Positions 1 to 10,000 are shown, counted from the stretch's first letter. The stretch is 64,000 bases of DNA from Lysobacter arseniciresistens ZS79 (GCF_000768335.1 NZ_AVPT01000001.1:1-64000); one strand, 5' to 3'. Made by a program: numbers and translations. Notes: generated by a model not told the origin, from the letters alone.

Positions 1-1077
1 GTAAGTGTCCGTGAAAACGGGGGTGAACCCATCTCCGACATCAACGCGCATACCTACACCTACCTGCTCAACGGCGCGGCGCCCGCGGGCAACTGGACCG
101 GCCTGTTCCAGCCGGGCGAGAAGGTGCTGCTGCGCTTCATCAACGCCTCGGCGATGACCTACTTCGACATCCGGATCCCGGGGCTGAAAATGACCGTGGT
201 CGCCGCCGACGGCCAGTACGTGCATCCGGTCAGCGTCGACGAATTCCGCATCGCCGTGGCCGAGACCTTCGACGTGCTGGTGGAGCCCGCCGGCGCCGAC
301 GCGTTCGCGATCTTCGCGCAGGACATGGGGCGCACCGGCTACGCCCGCGGCACCCTCGCCGTCCGCCACGGCCTGCACCCGCCGGTCCCGCCGCTGGACC
401 CGCGCCCGCTGCTGACCATGGACGACATGGGCCACGGCGGCATGGACCACGCGAGCATGGACCACGGTGGCGGCGCGATGAAGGGCATGGAAGGCGGTTG
501 CGGCGCCGACATGGGCCACGCGATGCCGGCGATGGACCACGGCGGCAGCGCGATGCAGCAGCACCCCGCCAGCGAGACCGGCAACCCGCTGGTCGACATG
601 CAGACGATGACGCCGGTGCCGCGGCTGGACGACCCGGGCATCGGCCTGCGCGACAACGGCCGCAAGGTGCTGGCCTACGCAGATATTCACAGCACGTTCG
701 AGGACCCTGACGGCCGCGAGCCCTCGCGCACGGTCGAACTGCACCTGACCGGCCACATGGAGAAGTTCGCGTGGTCGTTCGACGGCATCAAGTTCAACGA
801 CGCCGAGCCGCTGCGGCTCAACTACGGTGAGCGCATGCGCATCGTGCTGGTCAATGACACGATGATGACCCACCCGATCCATCTGCACGGCATGTGGAGC
901 GACCTGGAGGACGAGTCCGGCGAGTTCCTCGTGCGCAAGCACACCGTCGACATGCCGCCCGGCACGAAGCGCAGCTACCGCGTGCGCGCCGACGCGCTCG
1001 GCCGCTGGGCGTACCACTGCCACCTGCTCTACCACATGGAGGCGGGGATGATGCGCGAAGTGCGGGTGGTCGAATGA
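1..1077 (+). CDS. copA: Periplasmic multicopper oxidase CopA, 5' end missing
   Basis: C-terminal 358 residues of a CopA/PcoA-type copper oxidase, which oxidises and sequesters Cu(I) in the periplasm. From about codon 15 the text is typical of the family (TYTYLLNG, MTYFDIRIPGLKMTVVAADG, DEFRIAVAET). A Met/His-rich stretch (about 420-560) has several MDH units. The C-terminal copper ligands are present in HPIHLHGM and YHCHLLYHMEAGM. The N-terminal Tat signal and first cupredoxin domain lie outside the window. The stop overlaps the copB start (ATGA), so the two are translationally coupled. The first 14-15 codons look foreign to CopA; see findings. Confidence 0.93.
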   Translation, partial: VSVRENGGEPISDINAHTYTYLLNGAAPAGNWTGLFQPGEKVLLRFINASAMTYFDIRIPGLKMTVVAADGQYVHPVSVDEFRIAVAETFDVLVEPAGADAFAIFAQDMGRTGYARGTLAVRHGLHPPVPPLDPRPLLTMDDMGHGGMDHASMDHGGGAMKGMEGGCGADMGHAMPAMDHGGSAMQQHPASETGNPLVDMQTMTPVPRLDDPGIGLRDNGRKVLAYADIHSTFEDPDGREPSRTVELHLTGHMEKFAWSFDGIKFNDAEPLRLNYGERMRIVLVNDTMMTHPIHLHGMWSDLEDESGEFLVRKHTVDMPPGTKRSYRVRADALGRWAYHCHLLYHMEAGMMREVRVVE

Positions 1078-2084
1078 ACCGCCACGCCCTCCCCCGCCTG
1101 GCGCTGGCCGTCGCGCTGGTCGCCTGCTTCGGCGGCCCGGCGGCGCTGGCGCAGGACGATCCGCACGATTTGCATCAGGGCCACGGCCAGCACGCGCCGG
1201 CGCTGCCGACGGCCACGGACGAAGCCGATGTGGACCATTCGCAGCACCGGCCCGCGGCAGCGGACGACTCCGGCACGGACCACGCCGCGATGGGGCACTC
1301 CATGGACCACGCGGGAATGGACCATTCGACAATGGATCACTCGGGAATGGACGCCACCGCCGCGCCCACGCAGCCACGCGTGCCGATCCCGCCGCTCACC
1401 GATGCCGACCGTGCCGCCGCGTTCCCGGAGCTGCACCACACGATGCATCACGGCGACGGCGTTCATGGCTTCCTGCTGGTCGACCGGCTGGAGGCCTGGG
1501 ATGGCGACCACGGCACCGGCCAGGGCTGGGAGCTGCAGGGCTGGCTCGGCGGCGACATCAACCGCGCCTGGCTGCGCAGCGAGGGCGAGCGCGAAGGCGG
1601 TGAAACCCACGCGGCCGATATCGAGTTGCTGTACGGGCGCGCGGTCTCGGCGTGGTGGGACGTGGTCGCAGGCGTGCGCCACGACTTCGCCCCGGGGGAT
1701 TCCCGCAGCTGGGCCGCGGTGGGCGTGCAGGGGCTGGCGCCGTACATGTTCGAGACGCAGGCGACCGCCTACTTCGGCGAATCCGGGCGGGTCGAGGCGG
1801 TGATCGAGGTCGAGTACGAGCTGCTATTGACCAACCGGCTGATCCTGCAGCCGGCGGTCGAGGCCACCTTTACCGGCCGTGACGACGCCGACCGGGGCGT
1901 CGCCTCGGGACTGTCGTCGAGCGAGGCCGGTTTGCGGCTACGCTACGAGTTCACCCGCAGGTTCGCGCCGTACGTCGGTCTTGTGCACGAACGCAGCCAC
2001 GGCGGCACCGCCGACCTGCGGCGCGATGCCGGCGAGCCGGTCCACGACACCCGCTGGGTCGTCGGCCTGCGAACCTGGTTCTGA
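1074..2084 (+). CDS. copB: Copper resistance protein CopB (outer membrane)
   Basis: 336 residues. Signal peptide of about 26 residues ending ALA. A His/Met/Asp-rich segment follows, with tandem MDH units (around bases 1285-1350), then a conserved C-terminal beta-barrel domain (from FPELHHTMHHG to the terminal aromatic residues GLRTWF, as usual for outer-membrane proteins). CopB families sit in the outer membrane and bind copper together with periplasmic CopA. The ATG overlaps the copA stop by 4 nt. The Met/His repeats are normal for the family and are probably weak Cu(I)/Cu(II) sites. Confidence 0.93.
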   Translation: MNRHALPRLALAVALVACFGGPAALAQDDPHDLHQGHGQHAPALPTATDEADVDHSQHRPAAADDSGTDHAAMGHSMDHAGMDHSTMDHSGMDATAAPTQPRVPIPPLTDADRAAAFPELHHTMHHGDGVHGFLLVDRLEAWDGDHGTGQGWELQGWLGGDINRAWLRSEGEREGGETHAADIELLYGRAVSAWWDVVAGVRHDFAPGDSRSWAAVGVQGLAPYMFETQATAYFGESGRVEAVIEVEYELLLTNRLILQPAVEATFTGRDDADRGVASGLSSSEAGLRLRYEFTRRFAPYVGLVHERSHGGTADLRRDAGEPVHDTRWVVGLRTWF

Positions 2085-2154
2085 GCGCAAGTTCCTGGCA
2101 GACACGCCGGATCGACACGATCCCGACACACGCAGCATCCGAGAGAGACAGCCC

Positions 2155-2679
2155 ATGAAGACCCTGCCCGCCCTGTTCGCCACCTTCGTGCTTGCCGCCG
2201 CGCTGCCCGCCTGCGCCGGCGGCGACCCGGCGTCCCCGGCCACCGCTTCGGCCCAGTCCCACCAGGGCCACGCCGCGCAGTCCCCTGCCCCGGCGACGCT
2301 GCCGCAACTGCTGGTCCACAAGAGCCCGAGCTGCGGCTGCTGCGTGCACTGGGTCGAGCACATGCGCGAGGCCGGGTTCACTGTGGAAGTGCGCGACGTC
2401 GACAACGTGCAGGCGGTGAAGGACCGCGTCGGCGTGCCGACCGGCAAGGCCTCCTGCCACACGGCCGAGGTCGGCGGCTACTTCATCGAGGGCCACGTGC
2501 CGGCCGCCGACGTGAAGCGCCTGCTGGCCGAGGCGCCCGAGGCCCGCGGCCTGACGGTTCCCGGCATGCCGGCCGGTTCGCCGGGCATGGAGCTGCCCGA
2601 CGGCCGCGTCCAGCCCTACGCGGTGGAACTCGTTGCCAACGACGGCAGCACCACCGAGTTCTCGCGCCACGGCGAGTAA
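2155..2679 (+). CDS. DUF411 metal-binding protein, probable lipoprotein
   Basis: 174 residues. The N-terminus has a lipobox-like LPAC at residues 17-20. A short Ser/Ala/His linker follows, then a thioredoxin-like DUF411 domain with the family signature Cys60, Cys62, Cys63 (SPSCGCCVHW) and a further Cys101-His102. DUF411 proteins are found with copper and silver resistance genes and are thought to be periplasmic metal-binding proteins. It lies 70 nt after copB on the same strand and is probably co-transcribed. The biochemical role is not established. Confidence 0.85.
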   Translation: MKTLPALFATFVLAAALPACAGGDPASPATASAQSHQGHAAQSPAPATLPQLLVHKSPSCGCCVHWVEHMREAGFTVEVRDVDNVQAVKDRVGVPTGKASCHTAEVGGYFIEGHVPAADVKRLLAEAPEARGLTVPGMPAGSPGMELPDGRVQPYAVELVANDGSTTEFSRHGE

Positions 2680-2750
2680 GCGTTGGCGGTACGGTCAGGC
2701 ACGCGGTCGCGGTTGCGCGACAATGGCGGCCTGACCCTGCGGAACATCCC

Positions 2751-3164
2751 ATGTCGATCCGATCCAAGGCCAAGCGCGACGCCCGCCGCAAGCAGCAGTC
2801 GCGTGCCCCGCAACGCATCGTGGTGGCGCCGCGCCCCGGCGTGGAGGCCCACGCCGACCTGCGCGACGAGGCCGGCGAGTTGCTGGGCGGCATCGCCCGG
2901 CGCGAGGGCGAGTGGGTGCTCGGGCTGGACGGCCGGATCGTCGGCGGCTCGGAAAGCCCCGCGACGCTGCTGGCGATGCTCCGCCGCGCGGCGACCATGC
3001 AGCGCGAGGCCGGGCGCGAGGTCCGGCTCAAATTCTCCGACGCGCTGCGCACCGCGGCCGATGAGGAGGCGCGCGCGCAGGGCCTGAGCTTCGAGGAGTT
3101 CGAGGCCCAGCTGGACCACCGCCTGCGCACCGGTGACGCGGACGCCACGCCCCTCGCCCACTGA
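2751..3164 (+). CDS. Conserved hypothetical protein with basic N-terminus
   Basis: 137 residues, family not recognised. The first 20 residues are very basic (KAKRDARRKQQSR), followed by a compact mixed region (GIARREGEWVLGLDGRIVGG) and an acidic, probably helical C-terminal half. There is no signal peptide or membrane segment. Codon use matches its neighbours. It ends 6 nt before the convergent LysR gene. The basic tail could contact nucleic acid, but this is a guess. Confidence 0.7.
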   Translation: MSIRSKAKRDARRKQQSRAPQRIVVAPRPGVEAHADLRDEAGELLGGIARREGEWVLGLDGRIVGGSESPATLLAMLRRAATMQREAGREVRLKFSDALRTAADEEARAQGLSFEEFEAQLDHRLRTGDADATPLAH

Positions 3165-3170
3165 CCGGCC

Positions 3171-4190
3171 TCAGGCGACCTGGCTGGACACTCCGTCGTT
3201 GGCCGCGCCGCCGGCACCGGTACCGGTATCGATGCGATCGGCCGGGCACAGCCGCCGCACGTAGTCGGCATCGAAGGTGAGCCGCTCGACCAGGAAGTCG
3301 ACGAATGCCCGCACCTTCGGCGACGGCACGCGCCCGCGCGGAAACAGCGCCGTCAGCGCAAGGTCCGGGCCGACCCAACCCGGCAGCACGTGGCGGACCT
3401 GGTCGCGCTCGACATGCGCCTTGATGGTGATGTCGCAGGCCAGCATCAGCCCCTCGCCCGACAGCAGCGCGCCCTTGAGTCCGCTGAAGTCATTGGCGAC
3501 GAGCACCGGGTGGATCCGGTAGTCGCACAGCGGCCGCACACCGCAGGGCTGGCAGATCGCCGACGACTCCGCCAGCGGCCAGGCGAAGCCGTCGTTGCGA
3601 CGCCCCAGCGGCAGGCTCACGGTGCGGTGGCGCTGCAGGTCGTCGGGGTGGCGCGGCTCGCCGTGGCGGGTGATGTAGTCGTGGCTGGCGTAGACCTGGG
3701 TACGGAACACCGCCAGCCGCCGCGCGACCAGGCTGGAATCCGGCAGGTCGCCGATGCGCAGCGCCAGGTCGAACTCGGTGTCGATCAGGCCCGGCTCGTC
3801 GGTGCCCAGGGTCATTTCGACCCGGACCCCGGGGTGGCGCGCGTGGAACTCGCCCAGCAGCGGCGCGACCCACGTGATGCCGACGTCGTACGGCGCTGCG
3901 AACCGCAGCCAGCCACGCGGGCCGTCCTGCAGCTGGCCGATGGCGTGCTCGGCCTCCTCCAGCCCGCGGCAGATCCGGCGGGCATGCGCGAGGTAGACGT
4001 GGCCGGCGTCGGTCAGCCCGAGCGAGCGCGTGGTCCGGTGCAGCAGCTGCGCGCCGAGCCGGGACTCCAGCTCCTGCACCTTGCGGCTGACCGTGGTCCG
4101 CGGCATCGACAACGCCCGCGCGGCCGCGATGAAGCTGCCCCGCTCGGCGACGGTGGCGAACACCAGGGTCTCGTTGAGGTCGCGTCCCAT
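3171..4190 (-). CDS. LysR-family transcriptional regulator (paralogue 1)
   Basis: 339 residues. Winged HTH at about residues 3-62 (FIAAARALSMPRTTVSRKVQELE), then a LysR substrate-binding domain to about residue 300. ATG at 4190 was chosen because it gives the canonical start MGRDLNETL. It lies 14 nt downstream of a second LysR gene that is clearly a paralogue: GPRGWLRF, VGITW and SPKVRAFVDFLV are shared. The two probably form one transcript from the promoter at 5289-5316. A Cys-containing insertion (SSAICQPCGVRPLCDYR) in the effector domain is absent from the neighbour and might bear on ligand or redox sensing. Confidence 0.9.
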   Translation of the reverse strand: MGRDLNETLVFATVAERGSFIAAARALSMPRTTVSRKVQELESRLGAQLLHRTTRSLGLTDAGHVYLAHARRICRGLEEAEHAIGQLQDGPRGWLRFAAPYDVGITWVAPLLGEFHARHPGVRVEMTLGTDEPGLIDTEFDLALRIGDLPDSSLVARRLAVFRTQVYASHDYITRHGEPRHPDDLQRHRTVSLPLGRRNDGFAWPLAESSAICQPCGVRPLCDYRIHPVLVANDFSGLKGALLSGEGLMLACDITIKAHVERDQVRHVLPGWVGPDLALTALFPRGRVPSPKVRAFVDFLVERLTFDADYVRRLCPADRIDTGTGAGGAANDGVSSQVA

Positions 4191-4204
4191 CGGTCGGGCC
4201 GCCG

Positions 4205-5242
4205 TCAGGCGGCGGCCTCCTCCTCCTCGTCTTCCGGCCGGCGCAGGGCCAGGCTCGACAACGCCGCGGTGGTGGCCACGCGCGAGCGCTCCTCCACCTT
4301 GTTCTCCCGATGGTGGATACCGGGGCAGCGGCTCAGCATGTAGGCGGCGTCGAAATTGAGCCGGTCGACCAGGAAGTCGACGAACGCGCGCACCTTCGGC
4401 GACTGCATCCGCCCGCCCGGGAACACCGCGTTGAACTCCATGTCCGGGCCGGTCCAGCCGGCCAGCACCCGCCGTACCAGGCCCTGCTCGACATAGGGTT
4501 TGACGGTCAGGTCGCTGGCCAGCATCACGCCCTCGCCGCACAGCAGCGCCCCCTTCAGCGCGGCCGGGTCGTTGGCGACCAGCACCGGATCCACCCGGTA
4601 CTCGATGCTCTGCCGGCCGTCGTTCAGCGGCCAGGCGTAGCCGCCGTTGCGACGGAACTTCTGGAACGTCAACGCCCGGTGGTGCTGCAGGTCGTCCGGG
4701 TGGGCCGGCTCCCCGTGCGCCTCCAGGTAGCAGGAGGACGCGTACACCTGGCTGCGGAACACCGCCAGCCGCCGCGCGATCAGGTTCGAATCCGGCAGGC
4801 TGCCGAGCCGCAGCGCCACGTCGATTTCGGTGTCGATCAGGTCCAGCGACTCGTTGGCGAGCACCATCTCCACCCGCACCTCGGGGTGCAGTTTGTGGAA
4901 CTCGCCCAGCAGCGGGGCAATCCAGGTGATGCCGACCGAGTACGGCGCGGTGAATCGCAGCCAGCCGCGCGGGCCGCCCTGCAGCTGGCCGACCGCGGTT
5001 TCGGCCTCGTCCAGTTCATGGGCGATGCGCTTGCAGTGCTCGAAGTAGATGTTGCCGGCCTCGGTCAGGCCGAGCTTGCGGGTGGTGCGGTGGAGCAACT
5101 GCGCGCCCAGCCGGGTTTCAAGGTCCTGCACCTTGCGGCTGACGGTGGTCTTGGGCAATCGAAGCGAGCGGGCTGCGGCGATGAAGCTGCCGTGCTCGAC
5201 CACCTTCACGAAGATCAGGGTGTCGTTGAGGTCGCGGGCCAT
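4205..5242 (-). CDS. LysR-family transcriptional regulator (paralogue 2)
   Basis: 345 residues. N-terminal HTH (FIAAARSLRLPKTTVSRKVQDLE) and LysR effector-binding domain. ATG at 5242 is supported by a strong AAGGAG about 7 nt upstream. The C-terminus runs into a charged tail (RRPEDEEEEAAA) not expected in the family. It is transcribed away from the RND operon that begins at 5813, the layout of mexT/mexEF-oprN and smeRv/smeVWX, so it is a good candidate regulator of that pump. The immediate sequence type is the CrgA-like LysR group rather than obviously MexT. Confidence 0.9.
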   Translation of the reverse strand: MARDLNDTLIFVKVVEHGSFIAAARSLRLPKTTVSRKVQDLETRLGAQLLHRTTRKLGLTEAGNIYFEHCKRIAHELDEAETAVGQLQGGPRGWLRFTAPYSVGITWIAPLLGEFHKLHPEVRVEMVLANESLDLIDTEIDVALRLGSLPDSNLIARRLAVFRSQVYASSCYLEAHGEPAHPDDLQHHRALTFQKFRRNGGYAWPLNDGRQSIEYRVDPVLVANDPAALKGALLCGEGVMLASDLTVKPYVEQGLVRRVLAGWTGPDMEFNAVFPGGRMQSPKVRAFVDFLVDRLNFDAAYMLSRCPGIHHRENKVEERSRVATTAALSSLALRRPEDEEEEAAA

Positions 5243-5812
5243 CGTGAGCTCCTTGCATGCGGGCCTGTATTGGACCGCGAGGGGGACAATTATTCCCCGA
5301 TCCACCGGCTAATCAAGCGACACCGGGACGCCTAGGCTGCACGCCTGCCCTTCCCCGATGACCTCCGAGGCCACGCCGGTGTCCCGCCCGATCCCGTCCC
5401 GCTCCTCCCTCGCGCCGCTGTCCCGGACGGCGGCCAAGGGCATGCACGGCCCTGTGTCCGCAAGGCCACGCGCCAACGGCGGCGCGGGCTGGCGTGTGGA
5501 TGGGCGCCGGTCCCCATCTTCGCGTTCGCACATCGCCCGACGTGCCGGCGGCGCCTGCCAGCCGGTGGCGCACCCGGGCCCGGGCATCGGGCCCGGCCGC
5601 GATGACATCCCGCCGGCGGGATCAAAAATCCCGGCAACGGGACAATCCATCTGTCGATTTAGGCCTTCGTCACTCGCCGAGAGAGGACGAACCCGTCTTT
5701 GGCCCGGACAGCAGGCCCCGCGCGAGACGTGCACTCCCCTCGCACCCCGTTGCGCGCTGCCGGGCTCTTTTCTTCCCGCTTCCAGTCTTTCCACTTCCAG
5801 GACCCGAACGTC
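5243..5812. other. Intergenic region between LysR genes and efflux operon
   Basis: 570 bp without a convincing gene; the open frames here are composition artefacts. It holds the LysR promoter (5289-5316), a GGGGA-N7-TCCCC palindrome at 5282-5298 overlapping that promoter's -10, and a second inverted repeat, CGGGAT-N5-ATCCCG (5617-5633), on the efflux side. The latter lies about 180 bp before the adaptor start and could be a regulator site. I see no clear sigma-70 promoter for the efflux operon. Confidence 0.6.
5289..5316 (-). promoter_or_regulatory. Predicted sigma-70 promoter of the LysR pair
   Basis: On the minus strand, TTGATT (-35, 5316-5311), 16 bp spacer, AATAAT (-10, 5294-5289), about 47 nt upstream of the LysR ATG at 5242. 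The -10 sits inside the inverted repeat GGGGA-N7-TCCCC (5282-5298), which could be an autoregulatory operator. Seen by eye only. Confidence 0.55.
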
Positions 5813-7024
5813 ATGACCTCCCCCAAGGCCCCCTTCCCCACACCGCCCCGTCCCGCGGGCATCGTCCCCGAACTCGCCCTCGCGCTGGCCGCGCTGCTGG
5901 TGGTCGGCCTGTCCGGCTGCGGCACCCAGGCCGCGCCCGGCGGCGGCATGCCACCGCCGCAGGTCAGCGTCGCCACCGTTGTCGAGAAACCCGTCAAGCA
6001 GTGGGACGAATTCAGCGGCCGCATCGAGGCCGTCACCTCGGTCGATCTACGGCCGCGCGTCAGTGGCTACGTCGAGCGGATCGCCTACGAGGAAGGCCAG
6101 GAGGTCGGGAAAGGCGACCTGCTGTTCGTGATCGACCCGCGCCCCTACCGCGCCGCGCTCGCGCAGGCCGAGGCCAACCTTGAACGCGCCCGCAGCGAGG
6201 CCCGCCTCGCCGATGCCCAGCACGAGCGCGCGCAGTCGCTGATCAAGGCGCAGGCGATCTCGCGCGAGGAGGCCGAGGCACGCCGGGCCGCCGCCGCGCA
6301 GGGCAACGCCGCGGTCCGGGCCGCCGAGGCCGCCGTAGCCACCGCGCGGCTGGACCTGCAGTTCACCCGCGTCACCTCGCCGATCGACGGCCGCGCCGGC
6401 CGCGCGCTCGTCACCACCGGCAACCTCGCCCGGGCGGATGCCACCGTGCTGACCAGCGTGGTCTCGCTCGACCCGGTCCACGTCCACTTCGAAGGCGACG
6501 AGCAGACGTTCCTGCGCTACCGGGCGCTGGCCCGCAGCGGCGACCGTGCCGACTCGGGCAATCCGGTGCGGGTCGGCCTGGCCGGCGAGACCGGCTTCCC
6601 GCACAATGGCACGGTCGATTTCGTCGACAACCAGGTCGATCCGGCCACCGGCACGATCCGCCTGCGCGCGGAGCTGCCCAACCCGGATCGCGTGTTCACG
6701 CCCGGTCTGTTCGCGCGGGTGCAACTGCTGGCCCGCAACGAGCACGAGGCGCTGCTGATCGACGACCGCGCGGTGATGACCGACCAGGACCGCAAGTACG
6801 TCTACGTGCTCGGCGAGGGCAACAAGGCGGTGCGCAAGGACGTCCAGCTGGGCGACACCGCCGACGGCCTGCGCGTCGTCACCGCCGGGCTGACCGCGAA
6901 GGACAAGGTGATCGTCCACGGCGTGCAGAAGGTGTTCTTCCCCGGCATGCCGGTGGACCCGCAGACCATCGCGATGGGCGCGCCGTCCGCCGCCGCCGTC
7001 GCAACCGCCGCCGGCGCCAGGTAA
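5813..7024 (+). CDS. RND efflux periplasmic adaptor (MexE/SmeV-like)
   Basis: 403 residues. Lipoprotein signal with lipobox LSGC (Cys36), so probably anchored in the inner membrane facing the periplasm. Then the HlyD/AcrA pattern: beta-barrel and lipoyl halves (VDLRPRVSGYVERIAYEEGQEV ... VTSPIDGRAGRAL) around an alpha-helical hairpin of about 60 residues, and a C-terminal membrane-proximal domain. It joins the permease and outer-membrane channel encoded just downstream. ATG at 5813 was chosen over upstream in-frame starts because it gives a proper lipoprotein signal. Confidence 0.92.
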   Translation: MTSPKAPFPTPPRPAGIVPELALALAALLVVGLSGCGTQAAPGGGMPPPQVSVATVVEKPVKQWDEFSGRIEAVTSVDLRPRVSGYVERIAYEEGQEVGKGDLLFVIDPRPYRAALAQAEANLERARSEARLADAQHERAQSLIKAQAISREEAEARRAAAAQGNAAVRAAEAAVATARLDLQFTRVTSPIDGRAGRALVTTGNLARADATVLTSVVSLDPVHVHFEGDEQTFLRYRALARSGDRADSGNPVRVGLAGETGFPHNGTVDFVDNQVDPATGTIRLRAELPNPDRVFTPGLFARVQLLARNEHEALLIDDRAVMTDQDRKYVYVLGEGNKAVRKDVQLGDTADGLRVVTAGLTAKDKVIVHGVQKVFFPGMPVDPQTIAMGAPSAAAVATAAGAR

Positions 7025-7060
7025 GGCCGCCGGACGCAGGCAACCCGAACAGGAACCCAG

Positions 7061-10000
7061 ATGGATTTCTCCAAGTTCTTCATCGACCGGCCGATCTTCG
7101 CCGCGGTGCTGTCGATCGTGATCTTCGCCGCCGGCCTGATCTCGATCCCGCTGCTGCCGATCGGCGAGTACCCCGAAGTCGTGCCGCCATCGGTGATGGT
7201 CCGCACGGTGTACCCCGGCGCCAACCCCAAGGTCATCGCCGAAACCGTCGCCACGCCACTGGAGGAATCCATCCGCGGCGTCGAAGGCCTGATGTACATG
7301 AAATCGGTCGCCAGCTCCGACGGTTCGCTGCAGACCACGGTGACCTTCAGCCCCGGGATCGACGCCGACGAGGCCACCGTGCGCGTGCAGAACCGCGTCA
7401 GCCAGGCGCTCGCGCGGCTGCCCGAGGACGTACGCCGGCAAGGCGTGACCACCCAGAAGCAGTCGCCGGTGTTCCTGATGGTGGTGCACCTGACCTCGCC
7501 CAGCGGCAAGTACGACACGCTGTACCTGCGCAACTACCTCCGCCTGCACGTGAAGGACCGGCTGGCGAGCATCCCGGGCGTCGGAAACGCGCAGGCGTTC
7601 GGCGGTGGCGACTACGCGATGCGGCTGTGGCTGGACCCTGACAAGGTCGCGTCGCGCGGGCTGACGGCGGGCGACGTCGTGCGCGCCGTGCGCGAGCAGA
7701 ACATCCAGGTCTCCGCCGGCCAGCTGGGCGCCGAACCGATGCCCAACGGCAGCGACTTCCTGACCCTGATCAACGCACGCGGCCGGCTGGCCAGCGCCGA
7801 GGAGTTCGGCGACGTGGTGATCAAGACCGGCGCCGACGGCACGGTGGTGCGGCTGTCCGACGTGGCCCGGATCGAGCTGGCCGCCGGCGACTACAGCATG
7901 CGCTCGCGCCTGGACGGCGAAAACGCCGCCGCGATCGGCATCTTCCAGGCCCCCGGCGCCAACGCGCTGGAGATCCGCGACGAAGTCATCCGCCGCATGG
8001 ACGAGGCGGCCGAGAGCTTCCCGCCGGGCGTCGAGTACAAGTCGATCTACGACACCACCGTGTTCGTGCGCGATTCGATCAAGTCGGTGGTGACCACTCT
8101 GCTGGAGGCCACCCTGCTGGTGGTGCTGGTGGTGATCCTGTTCCTGCAGACCTGGCGCGCGTCGATCATTCCGCTGATCGCGGTGCCGGTGTCGATCGTC
8201 GGCACCTTCGCGGCGCTGTACCTGCTCGGCTTCTCGATCAACACGCTGACCCTGTTCGGCCTGGTGCTGGCGATCGGCATCGTGGTGGACGACGCGATCG
8301 TGGTGGTCGAGAACGTAGAGCGCCACATCGAAGCCGGCGCGTCCCCGCTGCACGCCGCGCACCTGGCGATGCGGGAGGTCTCCGGGCCGATCATCGCGAT
8401 CGCGCTGGTGCTGTGCGCGGTGTTCGTGCCGATGGCGTTCCTGTCCGGCGTGACCGGCGAGTTCTACAAGCAGTTCGCGGTGACCATCGCGATCTCGACC
8501 GTGATCTCGGCGATCAACTCGTTGACCCTGTCGCCTGCACTGGCCGCTCGCCTGCTGAAGCCGCACGGCGCCGCCAAGGACGCGCCGACGCGCCTGATCG
8601 ACCGCCTGTTCGGCTGGATCTTCAAGCCCTTCAACCGGTTCTTCGCCGACAGCTCCGACCGCTACGAGCGCGGCGTGGCGAAGGCGCTGGGCCGTCGCGG
8701 CGCGGTGTTCGTGGTCTATGCCGTGCTGCTGCTGGGCACGGGGCTGATGTTCCAGATCGTGCCGAAGGGCTTCATGCCGGTGCAGGACAAGGGCTACATC
8801 ATCGCCGGCATCAAGATGCCCGAGGGCTCGTCGATCGAGCGCACCGACGCGGCGCTGAAGAAGATCGGCGAGGCCGCGATGGGGATCGAGGGCGTGCAGC
8901 ACGACGTCGCCTTCCCCGGCTTCAACCCGCTGCAGTTCATCAACACGCCCAACTACGGCGTCACCTTCATCGGCCTCGATCCGTTCGACCAGCGCAGCCG
9001 CACGGCGAAGGAGATCACCGACGAACTCAACATGAAGATCTCCGGCATCCAGGAGGGCTTCGCGTTCGCGATGATGCCTCCGCCGATCCAGGGGCTGGGC
9101 AACGGCTCGGGCTACTCGTTCTTCATTGAGGACCGCGGCAACCTCGGCTATGGCGAACTGCAGAGCGCGGTGCAGGCGATGCAGGCCGCGGGCTCGCAGG
9201 TGCCGGGGCTGGGCTTCCTCAACAGCAGCTACCAGGCCAACGTGCCGCAGCTCGACGTCGAGGTCGACCGGGTCAAGGCCAAGGCGCAGGGCGTTCCGCT
9301 GACCGAGCTGTTCGACACCCTGCAGACCTACCTGGGCTCGGCCTACGTCAATGACTTCAACATGTTCGGCCGCACCTGGCAGGTCATCGCTCAGGCCGAG
9401 GCACCGTACCGCGACAGCGTCAGCGACATCGGCAACCTGCGCACCCGCAACGCCGACGGCGAGATGGTTCCGGTCGGCAGCATGGTGACGGTCAACGAGA
9501 CCTTCGGCCCCGACCCGGTGATCCGCTACAACGGCCACACCGCGGCCGACATCATGGGCGAGGCCGATCCGCGGCTGCTGTCGTCCGCACAGGCGATGGA
9601 GCAACTGGAGCAGCTCGCGCAGAAGGTGCTGCCGCAGGGCATGGAGATCGAGTGGACCGACCTGAGCTACCAGCAGGCCACCCAGGGCAACGCGGCACTG
9701 GTGGTGTTCCCGCTCGCGGTGCTGCTGGTGTTCCTGGTGCTGGCGGCGCTGTACGAAAGCTGGACCCTGCCGCTGGCGGTCATCCTGATCGTGCCCATCG
9801 TGATGCTGTCGGCGCTGCTCGGCGTCTGGCTGACCGGCGACAACAACGTGTTCGTGCAGGTCGGGCTGGTCGTGCTGATGGGCCTGGCGTGCAAGAACGC
9901 GATCCTGATCGTCGAGTTCGCCCGCGAGCTGGAAATGCAGGGCAAGGGCATCGTGGAGGCCGCGCTGGAAGCCTGCCGCCTGCGCCTGCGCCCGATCGTG

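Noticed and set aside
5358-5816. Frame of 152 codons between the LysR genes and efflux adaptor
   Set aside because: Ser/Pro/Arg-rich text without a fold, and it covers the likely regulatory region.
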